Positions 36,098 to 46,730 of a stretch of DNA of 64,000 nt are shown here, piece after piece. The stretch is from Adiantum capillus-veneris. Lineage: Eukaryota > Streptophyta > Polypodiopsida > Polypodiales > Pteridaceae. Positions within the stretch are counted from its first letter, which is position 1. Each line of letters starts with the position of its first letter. Both the position numbers and the translations under genes were made by a program. The stretch covers positions 12,586,478-12,650,477 of the forward strand of contig CM043961.1 in the NCBI GenBank assembly GCA_014529385.2. Direction: 5' to 3'. Under the pieces are notes generated by a model that did no database searches, was not told the DNA's origin, and saw nothing but the letters and a program-made list of their open reading frames with translations.

Positions 36098-36136
36098 AGA
36101 TGTGTCAAGGGATGACATAGGCGAGGAGGGGGGGAA

Positions 36137-36480
36137 TGTTAGAACCAAGCTAACTCGGATACCATTTTTCGGAGCTCTCATTGTAAATACACTTATTATT
36201 TTGATAAATTGAGAATATTGTAACTCCTATTTTTTGGATAAACCATGAGCCAGGGCTACAAGCTTCCAGATTGTATCAACCTGTCATTACCCATCTTTAG
36301 TTAGAGCTCCTAGATTATTAGTTTTGACCACCAAGTTTTTTGGCTAAGGTATAAAAGCCAATTCTTGTAAGTTAATTTTAAGTTTTGGATAATGAAATAC
36401 ACAGTGTGAACTAACGACACTCACTTCTCTCTTTCTCGTGCTTCCTACTCCCTCCCCGATTGTCACATTGCAGTTACGTT
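36137..36480 (+). repeat. Probable 3' LTR of the unknown-protein element
   Basis: Starts TGTTAGAACC directly after a polypurine tract (GGCGAGGAGGGGGGGAA). Contains the TATA-like GGTATAAAAGCC near 36349 and a pyrimidine-rich leader, and ends near ..CATTACAACCGCA. No second copy is found in the window. Confidence 0.5.
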
Positions 36481-36484
36481 TGTT

Positions 36485-37030
36485 GCATTACAACCGCAGG
36501 TAAGAGCTCTACGCATTGACGTAAACACTTCATGGTATTTCGTAGCTTTTGGCGTCATCGACTCCCGGCCTAATTTCATCATAAGTAGGAATTTACACTT
36601 CAAAATCAAAAACTAAGCATAGGCGGGGTATTGGGGCATCATTGCTAAGCATTTAGGTGCATTTTGGGGTTGAAAATGACTAATCCACTACTGTTAATAA
36701 TCGTGATTTTTTCACTTGACCTAAAGTGGGATTTGAGACCATAAGCATGTGTGCTTAGGTCTTATAAACATGTCCTAAAAGTTTCATTACGTTTGGATGT
36801 CATTTGATGCTGTAACGGATGTGATTTTTTTGCCGATGAACAATTGGCTTTTGGTGATTTCAATCACATGAGTGTAGCTTGAGTTAGATGCGAGCTGTTT
36901 GTTGTTTTCCGAGAGATTGACAACCTCTTGTATCCTCTATGCACTAGTTAAGTCAGCTTTGTCCCATGGATTGACAATTTAATCGTGGTTCTTGCTAAAT
37001 CTACAATAAGATAGGAGTGAGGTTAGACAC
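36485..37030. other. Spacer without a recognised gene
   Basis: No ORF. Holds a variant (TTAATAATCGTGATTTTTT, near 36696) of the palindromic word found three times at 53441-54038. Confidence 0.4.
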
Positions 37031-37036
37031 CCGTCC

Positions 37037-37190
37037 CACACACACACACACACACACACACACAGGGAGAGAGCAAAATGGGGTGGCCAAAGAGGAGAGA
37101 GAGGAGCAAGAAGGACTTTTTTGTAAATTTAATATTACCATGCTTATTATTGTGCATATTATCGTGCATATTACTGCATATATTACCTTG
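37037..37190. repeat. (CA)n plus purine tract plus 12-bp-period array
   Basis: (CA)n at 37037-37063, a GA-rich stretch, then five 12-mers of ATTATCGTGCAT type (37130-37190). The order matches 42509-42800. Confidence 0.8.
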
Positions 37191-37900
37191 CAAGTTTTAA
37201 AAAGCATTAAAGCAAGGTTTTCTAAGGGTCCACATAGGTCTACACCTATCACATCTCTAAAAGAGACAGAACCAGGATAAAATGTCAATCTTGGGAAGCA
37301 AGAGACTTGACTAGGGCATGGAGGCATGCCAAGAGAATGTCACACTCTTGTCCGAACACAACACACTCCACTATGACACTCGATGTACACTCTATCTACC
37401 AAAAGCTCCGATCCTCTTCTTTGGACCTCTCACCTAACCACATGCAAATCCTTGAGCAAATCAACTTTGACTGACTCCAAACTTCATAGGCAACATATTG
37501 GGACTATATAAAACACATCTAGGTGATCATACTTGCATTACAACAGTGGGAAAAAAAATGCAATTTTCTTCTGGTAGCGTGATGCAAGTCATCGTTTTGG
37601 ATTGCTGATGTGTCTAATACGTTCTCCTAAGTGCCGATAATCACATACATTTAATGGAATTTCAAAATTACACTAGAATAGAGAGAAATATCACCTAGAA
37701 GGTCATAGACATAGATGCTCAATTTTTGTGTGATGCTTGCAATGTAGGTATCCGCACATAAAGCTTGATGAGATAAACATAATGGTGCCCTCAGAATTTT
37801 GATGCAACAATCATGCAGTGCGGTGTGAGCAATTGAAATACATAATAGAAGAGAAGACACACGACATACAAAGAAAAGCCTTATCTCCCCATTCATTCAT
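37191..37900. other. Spacer, possibly LTR body
   Basis: No ORF supported. In minus orientation it lies beyond the duplicated LTR head and may be the remainder of that LTR. Confidence 0.35.
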
Positions 37901-37901
37901 C

Positions 37902-38587
37902 ATAATGACTATACCAAAAACCTTACAATGTTTCCTCTTATACCTTGGCTCCGGCTTTCATGGTACAAATGTTAGATTTACTATAATCGCATTGGTAATT
38001 ACATTCTTGGCTTCAAAATACATTTGGGTAACAGATACAAGTTGTGAGAGAGATGTTGCTGTCAATTGGGATTACTATTACAATTACATGGGAAATAGAA
38101 TAAACTGAAATTTTTGTTGGAATCTTCCAACACTCTCCCCCTCCTATTTCATGTCATCCCTAGCATGAACCGAAAGCGCGATTTGTGGCAGATGTAAAGT
38201 CGCCTTTTGAGGTAGCGCCTTGATTTTTCTTATAGGTTGTCTTGATAATGATTGTACCAAAAACCTTATAATGTTTCCTCTTATACCCTGGCTCCGGCTT
38301 TCATGGTACAAAAGCTAGATTTACTATAATTGCATCAGTAATTACATTCTTGGCTTCAAAGTACATTTGGGTAACAGATACAAGTTGTGAGAGAGATGTC
38401 GCTATCAATTGGGATTACAATTACAATTACATGGGAGATAGAATAAACTGAATTTTTTGTTGGAATCTTCCAACACTCCTCCCCTCCTATTTCATGTCAT
38501 CCCTAACATGAACCGGAAGCACGATTGGTGGTAGATGTAAGGTCGCCTTTTGAGGTAGCACCTTGCTTTTTCTTGTAGGTTGTCTTG
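37902..38587 (-). repeat. 343-bp tandem duplication spanning LTR head and coding end
   Basis: 37902-38244 and 38245-38587 are about 90% alike by eye. In minus orientation each unit contains the end of the unknown ORF, a polypurine tract (GGAGGGGAGGAG) and the LTR start TGTTGGAAGATTCCAACA. A third, partial copy of the LTR head lies at 45147-45333. Confidence 0.92.
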
Positions 38588-41500
38588 ATATTCCATTGCT
38601 AAATCTTTGTCTTCAGAAGAAAATGTCCTCATTGTGTCTACTGAAAGGAGCTCCATTGCGTGGTATCTTACAAAACACGCTTTGATGTCGTTGACTTCAA
38701 GCCCAAAAAATGTTGTGTTCAATGTGAAGAAACCTGTATAGAAAGCTTCTTCAAAGGTATTCATGAAGTAGGAGGACATGGTTTCTTTGCTCACATGAAC
38801 ATCATGTGAGCAAAGAAAACATGCAGAGTTTGTTCATCGGGTTTTTGATTGAGTTCATACACTTATCCCTTGTTACCTTCCAAGAAGGACATCCATGGAA
38901 TCTCTGCAACCCAAGGTTTATGATAAATAGTGATACAGGTGGCCATCATTGTAAATCTTTCTTAGCCTTTGGCAAGAAAGATCTGGAAGTCCTTCATACA
39001 TCTTGGAAATGTCTTGTAGGGTACTGAGCATATATTTTTCATACAATATTTTCTTGTCTTTGGGTCCTGGCAAGGCTGGGTAGTTTAGCCACTTGCAGTG
39101 GCGTTTTTGTTTGTCTTCATGCCGAGTCCATGTCTTCACTTGGGGCACTGGGAAAAAGTTGACTCCTTTTCTATTTCCATTGGTGCTCTCATCATGTGAA
39201 TTCTATACTCTAGATGCTTTTCTAGCCATGCTAGCCACCATTTTGGTTGTCTCTCCTGTGGTTGAGGTTCGAGCATCTCCTGCTCAATTGTAGCCTTCTA
39301 TCAACGATAAGGGGAGAGAGCAGGTACACCAGTCTTCATTTATAGTAATGGATTGGAGGAGCTGTAGATTGACTAAATGGAGGAGACGGATCTCCCACCC
39401 ATGGCTTTTCTCTAGTGCTCTTCCTATGTTTCAGTAATTCTCTCCTTCATCTCATACATAGTCTCTTTAGTCAGTCTATATGCCCTTTCTGTGACTTTTT
39501 CATGCTTAGGTCTTTCTTCTACTCTTCTTTTGACCTACACTGCTCTCTGGAATCTCCTAGGTTGCTTGTTTCTTTCCTTTGCTTTGATCTTTGCTGATAT
39601 TGGGGCGAGTGCCTTGAGAGGATGACCTACATGGTTGAGTTTGTGGTGGTCCCAATTGGGCACCTCTCTCTTTGTGTGTGTGGTCATGTTAGCCTTGGTC
39701 ATCATCTCCATGCCCACCTGTGTTAGGGAAATCTTGTTTCATGCACTCTAGCTTTGTTATTAGGGCCGCCACTTGTGCTTTTAGATCTTCATTTTTGGCA
39801 GCATTTTCTGTTTGTTGTGCTTCCTCTCTAGCTAGGGTTGTAGTTGTGGCATCTTGACACATCCTCCCCTGAACCCTAACAGGCCGCTCTAGCTCCGAGA
39901 TTCTTGAATTGCATTTGATGGTGATGTGCTCATCTTTGCTAGCCTTGTCAACCAAGTATTTGTCTTTATTTTCTCTACAATGCGGCATTGGGCCATAAGC
40001 TCTTCCTTGACACTTACTAGTTGTATCTTCGCCATCGCTAGATGGTTTTCTAGTGTATCTGCTTGGCTATAGACTTCTATGAAAATAGATTGTAGATCAA
40101 GGATTACTTCTTTGTGAGTTGTAATTCTTGTGCTTCTTGCTTGGCTATCTGAGCCTCTATTATTAGATCCTCCTGTTTGTTTTTGAGATATGAAGCTCAA
40201 CATAAAGTTCTATTAGCTCAAAACAAGATCATAATCTTGCACATGCTCTTGTATAGCCACATTGTACAAGTCTGTTGCCATTCGCTAGAAGGTTTGGTAA
40301 TATGGGTCAACCTATACCCAATTTCCGTACCTCTTCTGTTACCACAAGTAGATTTTGTGGTTTTGGACAATTGTTTTGATCTCTTGTTGAACCTTGTGTG
40401 TCTTGCGCCTGTCAAGTCTTCAATTGACATTGTTGAGCGTGCGCTGTTTTGAAATCAAAATCTCCTTGAGAGTTATTGTTAGATTCAAAATGTGCACTTT
40501 CAATGGATCTGTTCGACTCTAGTCTCTCCTTCATTCTCTTTGCATCCTTTATCGCCTTTTGAGTTTCTTCTTTGTCTATATTTTATCTCTCTATTTGCAC
40601 CCACATTTCTTCTAACTACTCTGTAGTGATAGGAGCGGCTAATGGATTTTTGGTGCAAACCTTGCATGGCACCATTTTTTAGCAAAGTCGCCTTCATCTA
40701 CCCTTTTCTTTTTTTAATCCTCTGTCATCCTTTCTTCTTGGGCTTGCTTTTGGGCTATCTCTTCTTTCCCTAGTTTTGGCATCAGCATGGGCTTTTTACC
40801 CTTCCCGTCTTCTTGCTCTCCTCCAGATGAGCCTGATTCCTATACTTTCCTTTTAGACCACAGTTGACCCTGACTTTTTCATCTCCTCCTCGCTCTCTTC
40901 CTTCTAAAATTGAATCCAGTCATTTTGTGTAGGAGCTTCTAGAAGATCTTGAGCTGCTCCGATAGCATGATATGCTATTCTGGTCAGAACCTTTGGAGCT
41001 AATAGATAGGTGTGCTTTGTGCATTTCTTCTTCTTTGCAAGCAACTTGAGCAAGTATTGGGCATGGTCTATGCAATGGTCACCGGCATGTTTCCTTGGTA
41101 AGCACATCAGTAGGTCATGGCCACTGTATAATTAGGTATAGTATACTAACCCGGCCGTTTATCGTCTATGTGAAAGAATTGTACGACATGCGGTTGGGTA
41201 GCTTCGCTTCTCGACATGTCATTTGTACAAAGTTTGCAGCGGCTCCCTTCTTCACAAAACTTCCACTCCCATCTCCTTCTTTGCTTGCATTATGATTCCT
41301 CTGTCCAAATAGACCGAGGGCTTCTGCAATCAACTCTGAGGTGACATTGACTTGTACCTTGTCATTGTTGAGGGCAAAGATCTCTGTGGTCACCACCTTG
41401 TCATTGTTGAGGGTGGAGATCTCTGTGGTCATCTCCTTTGTGATGCTGGTGTAGATCTCATGGGCTCTCTGGATGTCAACTTTGCATGGGGACATTTAGA

Positions 41501-41714
41501 AATAGTTGAGTAAATCTGTCTTTTTCAATGCTTCTTCAATTGGCAAATTTCTCGCCAAGTTGTAGGCTTCTCGAGGGATCATGGGAAAAATGACCATGAT
41601 ATTCTCTACATACCTATAAGATACTTTGTAAATTGCCGCTCCTTCAAGCTTAAGTCTTTCCTTCTCTATGTAGGTGGATGCCTCTTTGAGAGAGTCTCTT
41701 AGTAGAGTAAACAA
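38490..41714 (-). pseudogene. LTR-element protein of unknown family, copy 2
   Basis: Minus-strand fragments in the same order as copy 1. 41496-41714 and 41166-41495 form an N-terminal domain (QVNVTSELIAEALGLFG; GSFVKKGAAANFV). 40904-41107 contains LLAPKVLTRIAYHAIG. A coiled-coil region occupies 39689-40203. The conserved block PKWW-AWLEKH...RAP lies near 39150-39290, and the C-terminal AFYTGFFTLNTTFFG domain at 38492-38794. Many stops. Flanks extend to about 42131. The N-terminal blocks also match 51421-52300. The N-terminal domain slightly resembles the 'putative plant transposon protein' type of domain; that is a weak impression. Confidence 0.55.
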
Positions 41715-42504
41715 TGGAATCTACTCTAGCTTCTTCTTGGGACTCCATTTATTTTTGTTGCCTTTAGCTTAGGACTTCATAGCTCTTGTGGAAGGTTGTT
41801 GTAGATCAGAGATTAGTTAGAGACCGAAATGATGCTTTCACATTTTCTCTGTGTCCAATAAGCTGATTAATGTGCCGCTTTGTTCAAAACTCATGTACAA
41901 ATGATGCATAATCTAAATAATTGAAAAAACATCAATCTTCATGCAAGACAAAAAAAAATCCCTTTTTTTTCTCAGGCCTATACATCGGTGAGTTTTTCTT
42001 GAAGTGCTAACTACATGGACTTGATGTAAACTACTCTTATAGGCGATTTGGTGTGATGTGGATAGAGGGTTTGGTCGTAGTTGAGGTTTGATCATCTGCT
42101 CCAAGTATTTGGCACCATGGTTGATGTGCATTTAATAATTGTATATTGTATTTTTAATAGGTATTAAACATACTAATTCGCAGTTAATTTTAAATTATCA
42201 AAAGTGGAGAGAAGTAACAAATGTGACCTGGTAGAAAAAAACCTTTTTAGGTCCCGAGTCCATAGTAAAATTTTAGTGATAGGAGCTATCACTTAGGTTT
42301 TGTTAATGAACTCTGTGTGTGTGTGCGCGCACGTGCATGCGCGCGTGTACCCACCCAAACCCAGGCACTTCCTCTCTAAGAGGAGTAAAAAAATATTTTT
42401 TGAGGACAATGTGTGTGTGTGGTATTTGTATTTTTAGCTCCTAGGCTTAGATTCTAACGCCATAAGTGGAAAACAAAGCTACTACCATATTTAGTCAATG
42501 GCTA

Positions 42505-42508
<4 letters not shown>

Positions 42509-42601
<93 letters not shown>

Positions 42602-42800
42602 AGGGAGAGGGAGAGGGAGGTAAAGCTTGTTAGGGAGAGATGGAGAGAAGAGAGGGACCAGGTGCAATAGCAGCAAAGCAAAGAGAGCAAGGCATGCCCA
42701 AAATACGTGGCATGCCTTTCTTCGTTCCTTATGTACGAGAGCCAAATATTATCGCAAATATTATCATGGATATTATCGTGAATATTGCCACGGATGTGAA
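42509..42800. repeat. (GT)n-(GA)n-(GGGAGA)n, then a 12-bp-period array
   Basis: (GT)n 42509-42540, (GA)n to 42590, GGGAGA repeats to 42620, a purine-rich stretch, then four 12-mers of ATATTATCGTGA type at 42746-42800. Confidence 0.9.
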
Positions 42801-42839
42801 AATCAAATGCTCAAAAAAGATATCTGAGGTTGCAACCTT

Positions 42840-43250
42840 TCTGTAACCCCCACCCCGTATTTTCCACCCCATTTGGTACTTTTTTTTATTAATTTTTAGC
42901 ATCACTTTTCTTTTTTACTCATTGCGTCTTTAAATTTTATATTTTAAGTACTATATTAGATTTTTTATAGTTTTTCTCCCTCTTTTTACTAATTGTACTT
43001 TATTTAAAAATGTATTTAATTATTTCTTTCAATTTTCCTATTGAAAATCTAGCTGACACCTACCCTAAAAATTGTTCATTTTTTAGAGCACACGTTATTT
43101 GTAATAAGTTGTACTACTCATTGCAATTTATTTATATTTATTTTTTGTCATTTCTTTCAATTTTTCTATTGAGACTGTAGCTAACACCAAATCTATTAAG
43201 TAATTGTTCATTTTTTAAGTACATGTGGTTTTAAACAACATTTTTGAATT
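42840..43250. other. Very AT-rich spacer
   Basis: T-rich sequence with a loosely repeated CATTTCTTTCAATTTTCCTATTGA unit (near 43020 and 43150). No gene. Confidence 0.5.
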
Positions 43251-43269
43251 AAAATGTTGTTGTGTCATG

Positions 43270-43680
43270 CATGTGCAGAACTATTAGGATGATTGTGGCC
43301 CTCCAAACGGCCCTGAACGTGATCGGTGGCTCAAGGATAAATTCCCTTGTCCTTGTGCCAAGTGCAAAAGGGCAATCCCTTGCTTGAGGTGCATTGCTTT
43401 GGAGCATATGGAGAACCATGGGCTTTGGCCCCCTCAAAAAAGTGCTCGAGTAGATGAGAGCGTAGCTGACCCCTCGCTTGAGGAGGTCCCCCATTGCTCT
43501 CTGTTCGGTGGTGGTGATCTAGCATGCAAGGATGAGAGACAACAGCGAGAGCTACTAGGTGAAGGCACGTCGTGTGGTCACACTCCCACTAGCTCTACTT
43601 TGATAGCTCCTCCACTTGTGTCTCAGGGACACTTTGGGGTGAGGATGAGCACATGTTCAACATGGTCAATGAGTTATTGA
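43270..43680 (+). pseudogene. CACTA-type transposase-associated domain remnant
   Basis: The frame reads WLKDKFPCPCAKCKRAIPCL followed by an ALEHMENHGLW helix. The C-P-C-x-x-C cluster followed by a histidine-bearing helix resembles the transposase-associated domain at the N-terminus of En/Spm-CACTA transposases. It runs into stops after 43680. The transposase core is not visible. Could be another zinc-binding fragment. Confidence 0.4.
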
Positions 43681-44009
43681 CTCACAAAGTTAACATGTGC
43701 GAGGAGGATTGTTGACCTTGCACTCAACAGGCAGCCGCAATGGAGGATAGATTTCCCCCTAAGCAACAATGGTGTCGTCGTTGCTAGAAGTGCATGACAT
43801 TTCTTGATGATGTGGCAGAGTGTCAGATATGGCAGCGCAAAAACCTCCGGGACTAGCTCCAAATGGGAGCGCCTTGGCGAGCCGATGAGTTTTTCCTTCT
43901 TGCTCGAGCTCGTCTGAGCTATACAGAGCCCAGTACGGGTCCTCCTTTCTCCTCCCTTGCTGCTCGTCGTTGTCTGCACGCCATGGTCTCCTTTTCTTTT
44001 ACCCTTTCC

Positions 44010-45035
44010 CACTTACTAACCCTTTGGGTGGCCATATTTCCATTGGCTCATGGGCAGTCATTGCACATTTGGTTTACATGTCAACCAAGGCATAACATCA
44101 GAAGCCCTTGACTAATGATATCATCACATGAAATATTTTGCCCATCTGAGTGTCTCCCAAATAGCCACATACCTTCACTACGCAAGCATAGGTGAATGCA
44201 TTTCATGAAAGGCCTTCCCTTCACATTTGATTAAGAAAGCCAAATCTTCCTTGCCACAACAATAATGGGCATATCCACCAATCAACATGTTCCAATAGAC
44301 AAAGTTTTGAATTGAAATCTCATCAAGAACTTTATGTGCTTTTCATAACAGCGCCACATTTGGTATACGCATCAACCAAAACATTACCAAGCATCCATAA
44401 ATGTTGACCAGAGCAGTACCAAGCTCACTATTGCCAACCAAGCACTGTCAATCACCACATTTCTCATACATACCATCCACCGTAGCTCTGAGCACAACTC
44501 TGGAAGCATACCCTGTTATCAATGCACTACAAAAGATGACTTTTCGGACTAGGTGCTCCTTGAACAATTTTTGCCCTATTAAGTATGTTGTATTCCAAAT
44601 CCTGGTTGAAGTCCAAAATCACCAAATCGCACACTGACTAAGGTGACCAAGCCGATACGGAACCGATCCCCATCGGTGAAACTTGAATCGCCAATATGTT
44701 GGCAACCAAAGCTCCAATTGTCGATCTGAAAAGACCGATGCGCTCCACAAAGTGAGCACTTATGGCCCATGCATTCATACCAACTTTAACCCTTCATCAC
44801 AGCAATTGCCCAATCCGGTACAACTCTTCAATCAAGCCCAACTTCAAATTGGCATAACTTCCTCAACGTAGCTCCAATTGACGAGCCATAAAGATAGGCT
44901 CGTAGAGCACCTTGAGAACTATAGTCCTAGCCCATAAACTCATTGCTTATCACTTTATATGTACCCACTTTTAGCATAAAAAACAAAAGTTATGGCCCAT
45001 TAAAGCCGCATCTGGCATACATATAGCATTAAACT
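44010..45035 (-). pseudogene. Pentatricopeptide-repeat (PLS-type) pseudogene
   Basis: The minus strand carries the repeat hallmark in three places: ALVDM-TKC (44076-44095 complement), GNVLVDAYTKCG (44351-44380) and MYARCG (45009-45030). They are spaced about 285 and 645 bp, close to one and two 100-residue PPR triplets. Stops and shifts lie between them. Intact relatives act in organelle RNA processing. This copy is broken and surrounded by transposon remnants; a retrocopy origin is possible. Confidence 0.58.
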
Positions 45036-45146
45036 TGGCATGTTAACAAGCCTTGATCATTGCTTAATAAATGTGTAGGCTTCAAAGAAGCTTAGCTTGC
45101 CTTTTTTGCTGTTTTTTCCATCATAGAAGTAGAGCTGCACGACACT

Positions 45147-45335
45147 GGCTCTGAGTTTCATGGTAAAAAAGATAGATTTTCTATAATCGCATCACTAATT
45201 ACATTCTTGGTTTCAAAATATATTCAGTTAAATAGATAAAAGTTGTGAGAAAGATGTTGCTATCAAGTGGAATTACAATCACAATTACATGGGAGATAGA
45301 ATAAACTAGAATTTTTGTTGGAATCTTCTAGCAAA
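45147..45335 (-). repeat. LTR-head fragment, third copy of the 38125/38475 family
   Basis: Matches 37950-38135 and 38293-38478, including TAATTACATTCTTGG, GTTGTGAGA.AGATGTTGC and ACATGGGAGATAGAATAAACT. It ends at the LTR start, here TGCTAGAAGATTCCAACA on the minus strand. Isolated from any internal domain. Confidence 0.85.
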
Positions 45336-45596
45336 GGTATGCTACGTTTTTTGCAACATACCTTGTTCTTCTACTCATACCGCGATTGCACCTACAACAT
45401 GATTCTCTCTTTCTCTCCCTCTCAAAGCTCACACCCCTCTCTGTCTCTCCCCCTCTCTCTCGTTCACACACACACACACAACATATCTTTGGTGAAGTGC
45501 TTTATCACTCGATCATTGGAGAGGAGAGGGAGGATTACAAGAGGGCTCTACACAAGAAGACTCGACCGCTAGTGGAACACAAGAAGTAAGTTTCTA

Positions 45597-45620
45597 CACC
45601 CCCCCCCCCCCCCCCCCCCT
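45597..45620. repeat. C homopolymer run
   Basis: About 23 C. Similar runs occur at 24138-24152 and 49580-49602, and G-runs at 2931-2952 and 52379-52391. Confidence 0.95.
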
Positions 45621-46104
45621 TGTCTTAAACACACACATTAGAAAAGTTATAGATTCAAAGGTTTTGTATCTCTTGCATGTTTGGTGTAGGTGCTTTTTTC
45701 CTTGATTGGTTGACCTCACTTTACTTGTTTGTTGTAGGTGTGTGATTAGTTTGTAGTTGTTTGCTTGCTTGCTTGGTGTGTGATTAAGGATAGAGAAAAG
45801 GAGAGGGGAAAAGAAAGGGAGAAAGAGAGATTAGTGTAGATTTAATGGTTAATTTTAATTAATATTAAAGTAGATATCAATGTAAATTCAATGGTTAATA
45901 TTAAATAAAATGTTTAAGTAGAGAGAGAGAGAGAGAGAAAGTTAACCATTACACATTAAACACCACACCTACAAATTAAACTTCTTGTATGTTTAATGTT
46001 AAATTAGTGTTAGATTAAATTGAATTGATGTGTGAAAGATGTAGATGTTATATTAGAGAGAGAAGAATAGAGAGACAAAAGAGAAAAAGGTTAAACATTA
46101 AGTA

Positions 46105-46400
46105 TTAAGGGTGAAAGCATGTTAACCTGTCATGCTTTTTCATGTCCCGGACAATGCTAACTAGCACAATTTTGACATATGCTAACTAGTACAATAACTT
46201 GAGCTACATTTCCAAGATCTATAACATATGATATATCAATAGAAATCACTTGAAACAAGGAATCCAAATGTACAACCTCCGACAAATTTTGATATTATTT
46301 GTAAAAAATTTACCGGACACCCAACTTTTTGAAGATGTGCTAACTTGAAACTGCTAACTAGCACAAAAAGCGCAACAGGTTAACATGCTTTCACCCTTAA
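46105..46400. mobile_element. MITE with 26-bp perfect terminal inverted repeats
   Basis: 296 bp. The left end TTAAGGGTGAAAGCATGTTA (46105-46130) is exactly complementary to 46375-46400. Internally, TGCTAACTAGCACAA or a variant occurs four times. No ORF. The ends read TA-AGGGTG..CACCCT-TA, compatible with a TA target duplication. Family unassigned. Confidence 0.85.
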
Positions 46401-46479
46401 ACGTTAGAAAAAGAAATAAGTTAGAGTATGATAATTGAACATTAAAAAAAAAGAGTTTAGAGAGAAATTAGAAAGATAA

Positions 46480-46666
46480 ATAGTGTCAATTTAGTGTATG
46501 TTAAATTAGAGAGACGAAGAGAGAGAGAGAGAGAGAGAGGGAGCGGAGGGAAGAAAAGAGATGAAAGGGAGGAAAAGTTTTAAAATAGAGTATAGATTAG
46601 ATTGGATTAGAGAGAGAGGGATAGAGAGAGAGAGAGAGAGAAGAAAGATTAAAGGGAGGAAAAGAG

Positions 46667-46730
<64 letters not shown>

